64,000 nucleotides of DNA from Perca fluviatilis (GCF_010015445.1 NC_053122.1:39458294-39522293), one strand, 5' to 3'; counted from the stretch's first letter, positions 12,093 through 25,021 are shown. Numbers and translations are program-made. Notes: generated by a model from the letters alone, not told the origin.

Positions 12093-12104
12093 CCTGTCAC
12101 TCAC

Positions 12105-14109
12105 TTCCCCACTGGTAAGACAGTTTTACAGACATGTACAGCAAATGTTATGGTCTTGCCACACATGGCAACGAAAGTTGCAGCCTCCACAGGTCAAAGG
12201 TCAAAGAATGCCAAACAACATTATAGACATGCTGTCTGGAATCAAACAACATTAAGCATGACCAAGAATCAACAAGCAACTATTGACCATCATAAATGTA
12301 CCATTGCGATTCTGTGTCTTAGTTGATTTGATTAGTGCCAACACAGAATAACACTAAATAAAAGTGTAGCGACAGCATAGGTGGAAAGATGTATAAAAAA
12401 CCCAAAAGTCTAACCAAAGTCCCCAAAAAACCTACCTGGCTTTCTATACTAAAAACTATAATAGATAAATACTCTGAAAAATAGTTTTAAACACTATAAT
12501 ATAATTTGAAAAATAACATGAAAAATCGTTACATTTCAATGTATCTAAAATATCGGTAGGCCTATGTCAAAAGGGGAAACCACAGGTAATTGTTTAGTAA
12601 AAGGCCTACACTAGAGGCTCCATGTTAACGTTACAGTAATTACCCTTAAACAAGAAGGCACTTTAAAGTTGTTAACATGTAACTTAAATCTCTAAAACAT
12701 CCACACTGATCCTCATCTGTGTACTCATGAAAATACTATTCGTTTAGTTTAGTCCAACATGTTTTCACACTATGTAGCATATTCATACAGGTTGAACTGT
12801 TATGCCAGTGTCTAACCTTTTCCATGGAGAGGACGTTATAAGAAACTCCTTTGCAATAATGTCAACAGTACGAACTTGAAAGGTTAGAACCTACTATATA
12901 ATGCGAAACGTTTCGAACTACTCTTCAATTCGGCATATACCCAATACACCTACACAATTTTTGTTATAGAATTTCAACTTCTAAAAATGTCTTCAACCGT
13001 TGCCCCCGCAATCTTCTGGCACCAAAACACAGCGCCATGGTGTGAAGCGGTTATGAAAGTGGAGGTTTTACTGAAATAGGTGTTATTTTGTTTGGTTGCA
13101 TATATGCCGAATAGAAGATCGCCCACTACTAAATCCAAAATCCACTTAAATTATTACTAAATGTGCGTACAAATTTACCGTTGAACACATCAACTCTTAT
13201 TTGCCAGTTTTTTTGAACAGAATCTGTCGTGACGTTCTCTCCACAAAGTGACACGTATCGGGGCTAGGGTTTGTCCACTAGCACTGCGTAAAAGCAAACA
13301 CCAACGAAAAAACAACATGACAACGCTGAGAAAGCAACACACTTATACACACCGGTAAACGCCTGCGACATTCGCTCTTCCCTGAAAAAAGAACTAAAAT
13401 TCACTCTCCCAGCCACGTCCACAGCATGCTGATCAGCTCAACTCAGATAATTTGTCTCCCCTTCCGTACATCTTGCTTTAAGGGCGGCCGGTCCCTCTCA
13501 ACCAGCCTGCAGGAAACTGTCATTGTGGGAAAGAGGTCAGCCTCAGACAGGGAGGGAGCTTCAAATTGACAAACACAGCACAAGACATTGGCGCCATCTT
13601 GCGGTTTGAAAAAAAACGGTTACGCGGAAACGTTCTATTCTACTGTTTTCACGAAATGTGAAAATGTGTTTTGAGCTCTTTGTGTTAATCTTTACAGTTT
13701 TAATGGTAATCCAGTCCAGGTTTGGCACGTCTAAATGCGAAATGTTTATACTAGACCTGGTCTAATGTGGTCTGGGTGGAGAAAAAACTTTGAAATCGCC
13801 CTTTTTGTATGCAGTTAAAGGTTATTGGAGTAAAGAGTGGTTTCAAACAGTAGCTAACAGTATGAGTCTACTTTTGAATCAAGACCAGCTTTGACAAGTC
13901 TTTCATTTTTTTTTATCTAGACCTTTTCTAATGTGAGATGGGAAAAATATGAAATAGCCCCTTTAGTGTTTTTACAAATAGACTAAAGGTCTCACAAATG
14001 TGAAATTAGGTTTTAAACTGCACATATGGTTTTTACCAGTATGCCTAGTTATTCAGTTAATTGTTTAATTCTATTTTTCTCTACATTTAAATGATCTAGG
14101 CTACTGGGT
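12105..14109. other. Probable esyt2 upstream region; no further gene seen
   Basis: Lies upstream of the minus-strand esyt2 exon. At 13591-13601 the top strand reads GCGCCATCTTG, the complement of a YY1-like CAAGATGGCGC, a word often found near vertebrate transcription starts. The surroundings at 13430-13600 are somewhat GC-richer than the rest. No TATA box or CpG island is clear, so promoter placement is a weak inference. Confidence 0.3.
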
Positions 14110-14115
14110 GGTCTA

Positions 14116-16085
14116 GGTCCGTGTACTTTTTCGTTCATTCGATTTTCATTTCATAATCAGACTTAAAAAACAAAAAACAAATGGTTATTTGATTTTCGTT
14201 TTAAAATACAACAATTGAAATTGAAATACAAGGCATTTTTTTCCTTTTCATGGTCAAAAGGGGATGGGAGAAATTAAAAATATGCTGTGATTTTCATTTT
14301 CTATTTCATATAACAAAAATAAAATCACTCGGAAATAGAAATGAAAAAAGGTTTGTTTTTTCATATTCAGAGACCGGATGTTGTCATTTCCAAGGCAACA
14401 GCGCCAGCCTAGCCTACCAGTGTTGCTTTCAGCCCAGGCTAAAATTACTTTGGAAACCTGTGCTCTTGATAATGCTTGGGGGGGGATTTTATTTCATAAT
14501 GCCACATGTATTTATTCCCCTCTCTCCCTGCCTCCCTCTGACTCCCTGTCTCTACCCGCCGCAGACAACTTCGCCCGAAGAGAGTCGAACCAGCTGAGGA
14601 AACAGACTTTCAGTTCACGGCTGTAACGTTACCGTTACGCCACCGTTAACAATCCCAGCAAACTTTCTGTTGCTGATCTGGCAGAGTCACCGGCGGTTCG
14701 GGATCAGATCATGGGGATCAGACCTCCGGTGCTGGGTCTATTCTAATATTAGCTGCTGCTGCAGCTAGCTAGCAGATAGCCACCAGCGTGACTCCGGACC
14801 CGTCGGTTCGCCCCCAGTGCTGACAGACTCTGGTCCGTCTGCAGAGCGCGCATCGGCTCTAGCTGAGCTGGGAATCTGCCCCTGCGTGATTTATTCATAT
14901 TTTATTTTATTTGCAGATAGTGATATGCTATGATGCACTGATGTCAGGCAGGCTTGCTGCTGCTTTTAGTCTGAGTCTGTGAGATAACCAAACTTCCTTT
15001 AAATATAACGTGCATATAAATAGATGGAATAAATAAAAGTCCCTCGAAATACATAGTAAAACATACATGTATTTAGGCTATTGAACTATTATGACTAAAG
15101 CCTGTATTTCATGATCTATTTCATAGCCATATGTATATTTATGTAAAGGGGGGCAAAAAACGGAAGTTAGGCAACTTTAATGTACCTAAACAATGATCAA
15201 TCAAATATCAGTCAGTTATCAGTCAGATAACGTCCATAACGACTTTGGGTTAGATTTTTTGATCACTGTTTATAAACAGTGATCAAAAAATCGCTTAACG
15301 TGAAAAAGCTTAATGGTTAACCACGTTAAAGCTTTTTCCTTACAATTTCCCTTAATGAAGCAGAAACCCTTAATGTCAGCTAACGTCCCTAATAATTGTA
15401 CTTTGGGTTAGATTTTTAGTTTTTCAGTGGTTATGAGGAGCAATATGAGAGAGACATTTGGTAATCCTTGATCATTGCTCATTGATCATAGAGCCGGTAA
15501 CGCCAGCTCTGCAGAGTCAGTCCCGGGAGCGAACCGCGAGGACCGAGGTCACAGGGATGGTGGCTACCTGCTAGCTAGCTGCAGCAGCAGCTAATATTAG
15601 AATATTAGACCCAGAATTCCTATTAAATAAACAAAAAACCCAAACAACCAGATCAGCAAGCTTAAGGCAGGGGTAGAGGAGGGAGGCGGGAGAGGGGGTA
15701 ATAAATACATGTGACATCATTATGAAGATAAAATTCCCCAAGATTGAAGGTATAGCTAGTATTTCCAAAGTAAATTTTGCTCAAGAAAACGCGGCGGGCG
15801 TTTGCGTTGGAAATGAACAACATCCGTCTCTCTGAATATAAAAAAACAAGCCTTTTTCGTTTTTCTGTTTTCGAGTGATTTTATTTTTGTTATATAAAAT
15901 AGAAAATGAAAATCACAGCATATTTTAATTCTCCCTTATCCCATTTGTCAAAAAAAGAAAAACCGCATTGTATTTCAATTTCAAATGTTCAAATGTGGGA
16001 ACGAAAATCAAATAACCATTCGTTTTTTGTTTTTTAATACCTGTTTATGAAATGAAAATCGAATGAACGAAAAAGTACACGGACC
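14116..16085 (+). mobile_element. Long-TIR DNA element, copy 1 (1970 bp, 6-bp target)
   Basis: Starts GGTCCGTGTACTTTTTCG and ends with its inverse CGAAAAAGTACACGGACC. A 6-bp direct duplication GGTCTA is at 14110-14115 and 16086-16091. The terminal inverted repeats are long: similarity between the left arm and the inverted right arm runs, with gaps, for roughly 600-750 bp (to about 14870 and from about 15480). A perfect 40-bp palindrome lies at 15253-15292. ORFs over the arms (14250-14626, 15571-15768) have no domain and mirror one another. No transposase seen. Superfamily unassigned: 6-bp targets with long TIRs are known in few groups (for example Polintons and IS3EU), but the ends do not let me choose. 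Confidence 0.85.
15253..15292. repeat. Perfect 40-bp palindrome in long-TIR copy 1
   Basis: Each half is GATTTTTTGATCACTGTTTA and its exact reverse complement, with no spacer. The same 40 bp occur in copy 2 at 17171-17210. Confidence 0.95.
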
Positions 16086-16231
16086 GGTCTAAACAACTTT
16101 TTTACACTCCCAAGAATAACATAGTGGTGGGGACACAGCCTAAATCATTGTATTTTAAATACTCCTGATAGTCAAATTTATATCAAGTCTTAAAATAGGC
16201 TACACCATGTGGATACCAACCATGTGTAGTA

Positions 16232-18400
16232 GGTCCGTGTACTTTTTCGTTCATTCGATTTTCATTTCATAAACAGGTATTAAAAAACAAAAAAACGAAT
16301 GGTTATTTGATTTTCGTTTTAAAACACGACATTTGAAATTGAAATACAATGCGTTTTTTCTTTTTCATTGTCGAAATGGGATGGGAGAAATTTAAAATAT
16401 GCTGTGATTTTCATTTTCTATTTTATATAACAAAAATAAAATCACTCGAAAACAGAAAACGAAAAGGGCTTGTTTTTTCATATTCAGAGACCGGATGTTG
16501 TCATTTCCAAGGCAACAGCGCCACGCCTAGCCTACCAGTGTTCGGCCCAGGCCAAAATTACTTTGGAAACCTTGCTATACTCTTTGATAATTCTTGGGGA
16601 ATTTTATTTCATAATGTCACATGTATTTCCCCTCTCTCCTGCCTCCCTGTCTCCTACCCGCAGACAACTTCGCCGAAGACAGTCGAACCAGCGGAGCAAA
16701 TAGACTTTCGGTTCACGGGCTGTAACGTTACCGTTACCCGCCGCTAACAATCCCAGCAAACGTTCTGTTGCTGCCGTTAAGCTTGCTGATCTGGCAGAGA
16801 GTCACCGGGGTTCGGATCAGATCATGGGGATCAGACCTCCTCCGGTGCTGGGTCTAATATTCTAATATTAGCTGCTGCTGCAGCTAGCTAGCAGGTAGCC
16901 ACCAGCCCTGTGACCTCGGTCCTGGCGGTTCGCTCCCGGCGACTGACTCTGCAGAGCTGGCGTTACCGGCTCTATGATCAATGAGCAATGATCAAGGATT
17001 ACCAAATTTCTCTCTCATATTGCTCCTCATAACCACTAAAAACAAAAAAATCTAACCCAAAGTACAATTATTATGGGACGTTAGCTGACATTAAGGGTTT
17101 CTGCTTCATTAAGGGAATTGTAAGGAAAAAGCTTAACGTGGTTAACCATTAAGCTTTTTTCCATTAAGTTGATTTTTTGATCACTGTTTATAAACAGTGA
17201 TCAAAAAATCTAACCCAAAGTCGTTATGGACATTATCTGACTGATAACTGACTGATATTTGATTGATCATTGTTTAGGTACATTAAAAGTTAAGCTTTTC
17301 ACGTTAAGCGTTTTAGAATGTCCCTGCTGCTGCTGAGGGAATCTGTAGCCTAACTTCCGTTTTTGCCCCCTTTTACATAAATATACATATGGCTATGAAA
17401 TAGATCATGAAATACAGGCTTTAGTCATAATAGTTCAATAGCCTAAATACATGTATGTTTTACTATGTATTTCGAGGGACTTTTATTTATTCCATCTATT
17501 TATATGCACGTTATATTTAAAGGAAGTTTGGTTATCTCACAGACTCAGACTAAAAGCAGCAGCAAGCCTGCCTGACATCAGTGCATCATAGCATATCACT
17601 ATCTGCAAATAAAATACAATATGAATAAATCACGAGCCGGCAGATTCCCAGCTCAGCTAGAGCGGGTAACGCAGCTCCGCGGACCGGACCAGAGTCAGTC
17701 AGCACTGGGGCGAACCACGGGACCGAGGTCACAGGGCTGGTGGCTAGCTGCTAGCTAGCTGCAGCAGCAGCTAATATTAGAATAGACCCAGCACCGGAGG
17801 TCTGATCCCCATGATCTGATCCCGAACCGCCGGTGACTCTGCCAGATCAGCAACAGAACGTTTGGGATTGTTAACGGTGGCGTAACGGTAACGTTACAGC
17901 CGTGAACTGAAAGTCTGTTTCCTCCGCTGGTTCGACTCTCTTGGGGCGGTTGTCTGCGGCCGGGTAGAGACAGAGAGTCAGAGGGAGGCAGGAAGAGAGG
18001 GGAATAAATAAATGTGGCATTATGAAATAAAATCCCCCCAAGCATTATCAAGAGCACAGGTTTCCAAAGTAATTTTGCCTGGGCTGAAAGCAACACTGGT
18101 AGGCTAGGCTGGCGCTGTTGCCTTGGAAATGACAACATCCGGTCTCTGAATATGAAAAAACAAACCTTTTTTCATTCCTATTTCCGAGTGATTTTATTTT
18201 TGTTATATGAAATAGAAAATGAAAATCACAGCATATTTTTAATTTCTCCCATCCCCTTTTGACCATGAAAAGGAAAAAAATGCCTTGTATTTCGATTTCA
18301 ATTGTTGTATTTTAAAACGAAAATCAAATAACCATTCGTTTTTTGTTTTTTAAGTCTGATTATGAAATGAAAATCGAATGAACGAAAAAGTACACGGACC
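16232..18400 (-). mobile_element. Long-TIR DNA element, copy 2, inverted (2169 bp)
   Basis: Same terminal sequence as copy 1 at both ends, and a separate perfect 6-bp duplication GTAGTA at 16226-16231 and 18401-18406. Internal order is reversed relative to copy 1: landmarks such as the tract around ATGATCAATGAGCAATGATC (15478-15494 in copy 1) appear as their complement near 16975-16992, and the 40-bp palindrome is at 17171-17210. It is about 200 bp longer than copy 1, with extra sequence near 17289-17345. ORFs at 16349-16747 and 17755-18266 mirror those of copy 1 and are not genes. Confidence 0.85.
17171..17210. repeat. Perfect 40-bp palindrome in long-TIR copy 2
   Basis: Identical to 15253-15292; conserved although flanking sequence differs between the copies. 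Confidence 0.95.
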
Positions 18401-18460
18401 GTAGTAAAACTAAACTAGAACTTTTTTTTTCATTTTATTTATTTCTATTTTTATTCCCTA

Positions 18461-18623
18461 AAACTTTTACCAGACTTGATGCGACCGCCAAATTTGGTGA
18501 GTTTTTGAATATGTTAAGCCCCTCAGAAAGGCGATTAATTTGCCAGGAAAAAGAAAGAAAGAAAGAATAATTCCTTCAGTTTCAATAGGGCCTTCGCCGC
18601 TGTTGGCGATCGGGCCCTAATTT
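18461..18623 (-). repeat. Fragment of the GGGCCC-type teleost repeat
   Basis: On the minus strand it begins AGGGCCCGATCGCCAACAGC and runs through a (TTTC)n patch to CACCAAATTTGGCGGTCGCA, matching the start of the longer copy at 45309-45540. Confidence 0.7.
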
Positions 18624-18884
18624 AATCAATTGCTGAAAATAAAGTGTGCCTTTTTCTGGGAAGTGAATATATTAATATTAGAAACAAAAACAATAATTTA
18701 AAAATAAAAATAAATAAATACTTAAATTATGACAATAGAACTTAAAACCTCACACTTGAAATTTGCATGTGTCCTTTTTTGACAGCCTTTTTCAATTTAA
18801 AATCAAATTTTCATTTCTATTTATAGTGTCAAATCATAACAGAAGTTATCTTGTGTCACTTTATAGGTAGAGTAAGATAAGATA

Positions 18885-18915
18885 AGATATACTTTATTGT
18901 CCCCGAAGGGAAATT
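18885..18915 (+). repeat. Short repeat edge 'agataagatatactttattg'
   Basis: The tract TACTTTATTGTCCCCGAAGG is the edge word of a common teleost non-LTR tail, also seen at 6866 and 50757. Confidence 0.4.
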
Positions 18916-19023
18916 TGTTTTGGACTCCATTCTGCAGCGTTACAAAGACAACACAGAATACAAAAAGACAATACCAAATACAGGGTATAAACAACACAAA
19001 ATACAGAAAAGACAACAAATACA

Positions 19024-22013
19024 ACTAGAACTGCAAGCAGTTATGACGGGGCCCAAGCCTCCGATGCCAGTCGCCTCCGATGCCAGTCGTCCCCGACGCC
19101 CCAGGGAGCCGCGCCAGTCGCCCCCGATGACCCAGGAAGCTGCGCCAATGCGAGACCTGAAGCATTATGTAAGGGGGGCAAACGTTGGTCAATATAGAGA
19201 GGTTTGATGCACAAGGTCTGCGGTACTCTGCCGTTGCAAATGTAGTGGTTAACAGTTCATCTCCATGCATATAGACTACCTTTAACAATTCTCTACTATA
19301 AACAAACTTGTTAACCCCCCTGACCACAGAGGACAGCAGAGAGAAATGAGAGAGTGACTGAGCGGGTGGAGGGGGGTAGGCAGGTGTGGTGGTTGAAAGA
19401 GCAGGGGAGGTGGTCAGGTTGTTGTAAATGGTGTCATAGGCGCCGATTGATGTTTTCCTTCGTGGGTGCTCACAGGCGCACGTCGAAAAAAAAAGTAGTC
19501 AAAAGTTGTTTGCATTTCAAAACCTTAGGAAATGGACAGCGGCCGACACAACACGTGCCTATGAACTCGATAATAAAGCCGTAAAGTAGGCTTTCAACTT
19601 AGGACAGAGCCACTTCTCACAAATACAGATAGGATTGGAGATGAAAAGATTAACTGGCACGTAACCGCGATCAGCTTCATGGGAAATTAAGAATCAATGC
19701 CACCAACATAACCAATCACACTATGACAGACGCTCCACTTAGCACCAACTGCAATGTTTAATTGCACAGTATCAGCGTCTATGAATGGTGTTGATTTTGG
19801 ATTGAAAAAGTGGGAGAAAAGAGTTACATTTGTCCACTGTGAAGGTTGTAGAAACTTTGTCAGGTGGGTTAAGAAGTTTGTTTATTGTAGAACACCAGGG
19901 GAGCACGCAAAAGCGAAAACTAAAACGTAACGCTAGGAGATAAACATCAGTAAATATTGAGAAATGTGAGCTGCAAGGTCTGTGATACATTCCCATTGCA
20001 AATATCCCATTAACATTGATTAACAGGGCAAAACTCTTATATGTTGATTATAGCGCCCACTAATGGCCAATCTTTGCCAAATTTGGTACAAATCCTCAGA
20101 GCGGCATGCCGAACCAGCAACACATCTACAGTTATATATATTGAGTCATCCAGTGCAAAAATAAACATACTGAACATTATAACTCATAAAGAACAAACTA
20201 TTAACATGTCTTACACACAGTGTATCAATCTTGGATGTAACAGTACGGATTAATTTCACAAAGACCCAAAAAACTCTGGACATCTAGGCTGGATGCAAAA
20301 CCTTCTGTAAGGGCTAAGAAGACAAAAAAAAAACATCAGCAGAAAGGGGCAACTTTTAGCTTTTAGCTCCAAAAAACCCTAAGTTTCGACTATTTATAAT
20401 TATTAAGTTATAAAGTTATGAATCAGAAGTGCCGTTTGGCGTTGTATACAACATGCTCGATCTCAGAAGGGGTTAAAAGGCCCAAACTGGTATATGTTGA
20501 CTATAGCGCCCCCTAATGGCCGATCTACGCCAAAGTTGGTACAGAGACTCAGAGCAGCATGCCAAACGGGCATCACATGTTTCGTGTTGATTGCTTTTAT
20601 TGTGGCAGAGATATTGCAATTGCAAATTTCCCATTTAAATGCATTGAGTTATTGGCCAAAACAAATAAACATTGCTTATAGCGCCACTTAAAAGCTGATC
20701 TTCACCAGATTTGGTACAGAGCATCGTGGTGCAATGTTGAATAAGGATCTCAAGTTCTTTGCTGATAACATTTAATTTGGCCAAGATAGGATATGATATG
20801 TGTGTGGTAGCTAGCTAGGAAAACTTGTTTGGTCGTCAAATGCGCATACTTGAATGTAGCAAAATTCTTTGCATAACTTTTGGTCACGTCTATCTGGAGA
20901 TGCTATCTACAAGGTTTCGTGCAGATCAGTCTCACGGCCTAGGAAGAGTTCAAAAAAGTTGTTTTTGCGCATTGCGCGATATTGCGAAAAAACGTTTAAG
21001 CAGAAATGGCCGTGGCCTATATCACGTGATTCAGTTGGATCCAGGGAACACGTCCATGTAAGAATTTCTAATGTGCCATGTGTAATGTGGGAGTTAAAGA
21101 CAAAAAAACATTATAGCGCCACCTAGTGGTCCACATGTGTAATTTTTGGTAGGTGTGGTCCATGGCCCATTGTCCATCTACCCTGTAAATTTATAGTTGT
21201 TCACCTTAGTGTAAGTGGTAAATTTAGACATGGGTCCCATAGGCCATGCCCACTTTGACCCCTCAGTACCCCAGTCTATAGTTGGCCTCACGAGTGTCCC
21301 TAGATGGCACCCATCAAATTTCGTAAAAATCGGATGAGCTGTTCATGAGATATAAACTTTTTGTACTTGTAGCGCCCCCTAGTGACCAATTTTCGTAAAA
21401 CGCGTGGGGTACCTCCATAGGGTCATGGCAAAGGAGAAACTAAAGTTTGCCGTTGATAGCATTTATTTTAGCCGAGATACGCAAAGTTTGTGTTTTCATA
21501 GTTAGCTACACAAATTAGTTTGCGCGTTATATGCGCAATTTTTATCGTATAAAAATGATTTTCATAACTTTTGTCGGTCAATCTGGAGATGCTACGGTCC
21601 AAGTTTCGTGCAGATCAGTTGCACGGTCTAAGAGGAGTTCGAAAAAGTAGGTTTTTGATAAATCGCGATTTTTCACGCATAAAAGTCTAGGCGTGGCCTA
21701 TATCACGTGATTCAGTTGGATCCAGGGAACGCGTAGATGTATGGATTTTGAATGTCAGGTGTACGGTGTGGGAGTTATAGGGCCAAACGCGTTTTTTCAA
21801 CCTTTGCGACTGAGGTCCTTGCGGAGTTTTGGACCAGTCCTGAAAATGGCAACCCCCCCACCATGTACGGTTTAGGCTGTAGTCGGAGTTTTAGGTGGAG
21901 AAAAATAATAATCAGTAGAAAAAACAATAGGGTTCCACAGCTCCGCTGGAGATGTGAACCGCGTTGCCTTGCATTACACGGTTCCCATGCCCCCTCGAGC
22001 TTGGACCCCTAAA
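19024..22013. repeat. About 3-kb interspersed repeat with 'tagcgccccctagtgg' motifs
   Basis: From AACTAGAACTGCAAGCAGTT with GGGGCCCAAGCC, to CGGTTCCCATGCCCCCTCGA near 21980, I see a single repeat type. It is built of diverged modules with TATAGCGCCCCCTAATGGCC, GTACAGAG and GTTTCGTGCAGATCAGT words. ORFs inside (19354-22012) have no domains. The style matches the GGGCCC-type repeat at 45306-46920 but the ends differ. Boundaries are approximate. Confidence 0.55.
21116..21129 (-). promoter_or_regulatory. CTCF-core-like motif
   Basis: The minus strand reads CCACTAGGTGGCGC, fitting the published CTCF core consensus CCASYAGRKGGCRC at every position. It lies in a dispersed repeat. Similar but weaker words are at 20053-20066, 20506-20519 and 21372-21385. 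Binding is not shown. Confidence 0.4.
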
Positions 22014-22182
22014 TATCTCTCAACACATACTCTCATGCAACACAAACATGCTTCCATATACATATAATAAGCACATAGTAGGTCTAGACCACACTATAAT
22101 TTACAGAGATCCAACAAATGAAGCTCAGCGTAAATTCTTAAAGGAAGACTTCATATACCTTTTCCATCACTCATAATGATCA

Positions 22183-22637
22183 GCTGTTTCATGGTACGTC
22201 ACTTGTCAGTAGTAATCAGATCCAGCTGTGTCGTTGTTAGTTAAACCAATCAGGGTCGGCCATTTGTCACGAGCCTATCACAGCATGATATCCTGCTTTA
22301 AATCTGCTCTGTCTTCCGCGGTTGGCAGTTGTCGTTTCAGGAAATAGAGTGCGTCCCGCCTCCTCCCGTTCTGCCACCGGTGGTCAAGCCCTCGGACTTG
22401 GGTTTCGTCTGCGCATGGCTGTCGATGGTTCCTCTGCTCTTTCACCACCACCAGTGTCTGGACTCCATCGGGGGATATGTTTGGGTTTCCTTAACCCTGA
22501 AGGACATTTGGTTTCTATAGAGTCCAATTTCCAGAGACTTGTACATTTACTTGTACTTGTACTTTATTTGTACAATAAATATGTTCATAATTGCAAGGAA
22601 GTCTCTCCTGATTGAATTCCCCCTAAGAGCAAGCATT
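22183..22637 (+). repeat. Possible solo LTR or LTR fragment
   Basis: The stretch ends with TTTGTACAATAAATATG (an AATAAA signal near 22575), a short trailer and GCAAGCATTTGGTGCAGTGG. The last word could be an LTR end followed by a primer-binding site starting TGG. I found no second LTR and no target duplication, so this is tentative. The ORFs at 22322-22615 overlap in two frames without domains. Confidence 0.3.
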
Positions 22638-22979
22638 TGGTGCAGTGGCGAGAAAAAACCTGACTTGGTTTCTGCCGGTTGGGACACTGACACACAGATA
22701 CAGACATACAGATATACCGAAATATGGTTCATAATAATCATAGCAGTTGACATGATGAACAGTGGCAATTATAGTAAAAATAAAGATAATAGAACTATAA
22801 CTAGTAATAATAGTAGTAGCAGTGCAGGGTGTAGCAGGACTGCGGCAGCAGCTGCAAACACAATCCAGGTGTCACCACAATCCAAAGGAAATTTGCAAAG
22901 TGATAAAGCACAATCCGAGGCAAAGCTGAGCCAGCTAAAAGCTTTATCAAAGAGGAGAGTTTTACGCTTATTCTTAAAT

Positions 22980-23065
22980 GGGTAAATGCTGTCTGCCTAC
23001 CGAACGCAGACTGGAAGCTGGTTCCACAGGAGAGGAGCCTGATTGCTAAAGGCTCTGGCTCCCAT
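22980..23065. repeat. Teleost interspersed repeat fragment
   Basis: Contains GAAGCTGGTTCCACAGGAGA and AAAGGCTCTGGCTCCCATTC, words I recognise from a very common fish repeat. Only a short piece is present; extent uncertain. Confidence 0.45.
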
Positions 23066-23541
23066 TCTACTTTTATACTCTTTTCACACCAATGGCTCAA
23101 TCAGGGTATAGCCAGGTCGACTGTGTGATTGAATAGGGTAACACTCCTCCATCTACTCAGCATCGCGACCCAGCTGGGGCTGGACTAATTATGTGATTGG
23201 TTGGAAATGACAGTGGGGCAGTTGTCACAGGTCCCCACCTATGTTCGCAGCACACATTGAAAAAACAACAACATACATTTTGTCTCACTGTGCTTTACAC
23301 TGAGTTTTCACTATAGACTGTATAAAAATAGGATTTTCACAGGCAGCTTGTATTACACCTGTTGAGGACTTTTGTCATCCTTTTAAATCTGCAAATGCTT
23401 TTCCGTTCAGTCTTTTCAGTATTCAGTACTGATTCGTATATATCTTGGCTTTGTAGGACTGATTGTAATACTGTTTATAGAATATGAAAATATAGACATA
23501 TATAGTGGTTGCACTTGCAGATGTGCATATCATAGAACAGT

Positions 23542-24159
23542 GACTACATTTACAAGCAGCCAATAACCCGTTCAAAACTGGAATATTAGCAATAACCCGG
23601 TTTGCACATGGCCATGTAAACACCGGCAAAAACACGAATATCCTCATATTCCTGTTTTTAAAAACCCGAAAATGATCCCTGGGTTACCCCTTTTCTAACG
23701 CGAAATTTTGGTCATGTAAACGCGTATCGGCATATCCCCATCAATTGATTTGTGTTCTGCGCATGTTCTATTCGCAAGGAATCTTGGTCTTTTGAGTAGA
23801 GGAACTTCTTGTATGCGCCAGAAAACCTGCGCGCAGTATACTGGAAGTAAACAAAGGCGATCGCTATCTGCCCCGAACTATTCATTATCCGCGTGCTGCT
23901 GCCGTTGTTGTTGTATTTGGATACAGGAAGAAGAATCGGAAATTACGCATATTGCGTCTTAAGGTTGTTCATACGTCCAGACGCTAACCGTGCGTCAACG
24001 TTTACATCGGGATATTGCCAATTGATTACAAATTCCATGTATACAGGAGTAACTCTCTCTGCTCACGCATGTAAACGGGTTATTCCGAATGTTTCAGAAA
24101 CCCGAATAGTCACCTTAACCCGACCATAACCCGAAAATTGACAGCTTGTAAACGTAGTC
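23542..24159. mobile_element. 618-bp MITE (3-bp target AGT) inside the hAT end
   Basis: Inverted termini GACTACATTTACAAGC and GACTACGTTTACAAGC differ at one of 16 positions. The 3-bp target duplication AGT is at 23539-23541 and 24160-24162. The sequence is rich in AACCCG/CGGGTT words on both sides. A 3-bp target suggests PIF/Harbinger, though that group prefers TWA; this is inference. The ORFs at 23750-24129 are shadows. Confidence 0.75.
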
Positions 24160-24978
24160 AGTGTTTCTCAAATGGGGGTACAAGGAGCCCCTAGGGGTAC
24201 TTTGAAGTACTGCAGGGGGTACGTGAGATTTCTTTTTTTTAAATGTTAATTAAAAAAAACTAATCTGTCATGCATAATTCCTAAGATGATTATACTGTAA
24301 TAATGAATGAATTTGGCGATTCTAAACATTTGAAATAGCACTTAAGTGTTTTTCAATTACAATGTTGTTTAAAGTGAAAAGACCCCTATTTATATATAGG
24401 TTTTAGTAAAGCCGTTTCCCATCCGATTTTTGCCACAAAGTTACAAAATGATTTACGGCAGGTAGACGGCGCTACAGTAACATATTCTGAAGGGTCACAG
24501 TTTTCGGCTGAACACCGGAAAAGCCTGTTATTGTACCCAGCCAAGGGTAGCAGGATATTTCTTTATATATACCATCACAGGAAAGAAGGAAATTACACAG
24601 AACTAGAAATTTCCTGCAGAAAATGCTTGTGAATGCTGAATAGCTAAATTGCTAAAGCTAAATTTGATTAATAGCTTAAATCTGTGAGAAGTTCCAGTAG
24701 TGAGAATGAGAATGGTTTTAATTAGTATGAATTTCATTGACAAGTTGACTAATGTAAAAAAGATTTTTTAAAAGCTAAACTGGATTTCTGGTTAATATGT
24801 GTAAGAAGAAGGTGAAGTTGTAAGAAATGTGGAAAAGTGATAATTGTTCTAATTTATATAAATGTCTTTAAAACGTTGAATAATAGCCATATTGTATGAA
24901 AATTTTAGGTGGTACAACAGTGGCAGAGCAGTGGCAAGCAAGCGACATCCGTTTGGCACACATCGCGGCACACACTGC

Positions 24979-24983
<5 letters not shown>

Positions 24984-25020
<37 letters not shown>
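24984..25020. repeat. (TG)n microsatellite
   Basis: About 37 bases of alternating TG. Confidence 0.9.

Positions 25021-25021
<1 letters not shown>

Noticed and set aside
14250..18266. Several 65-130 codon ORFs, some similar to one another
   Set aside because: They mirror each other because they lie in inverted repeat arms; no domain and no consistent start.
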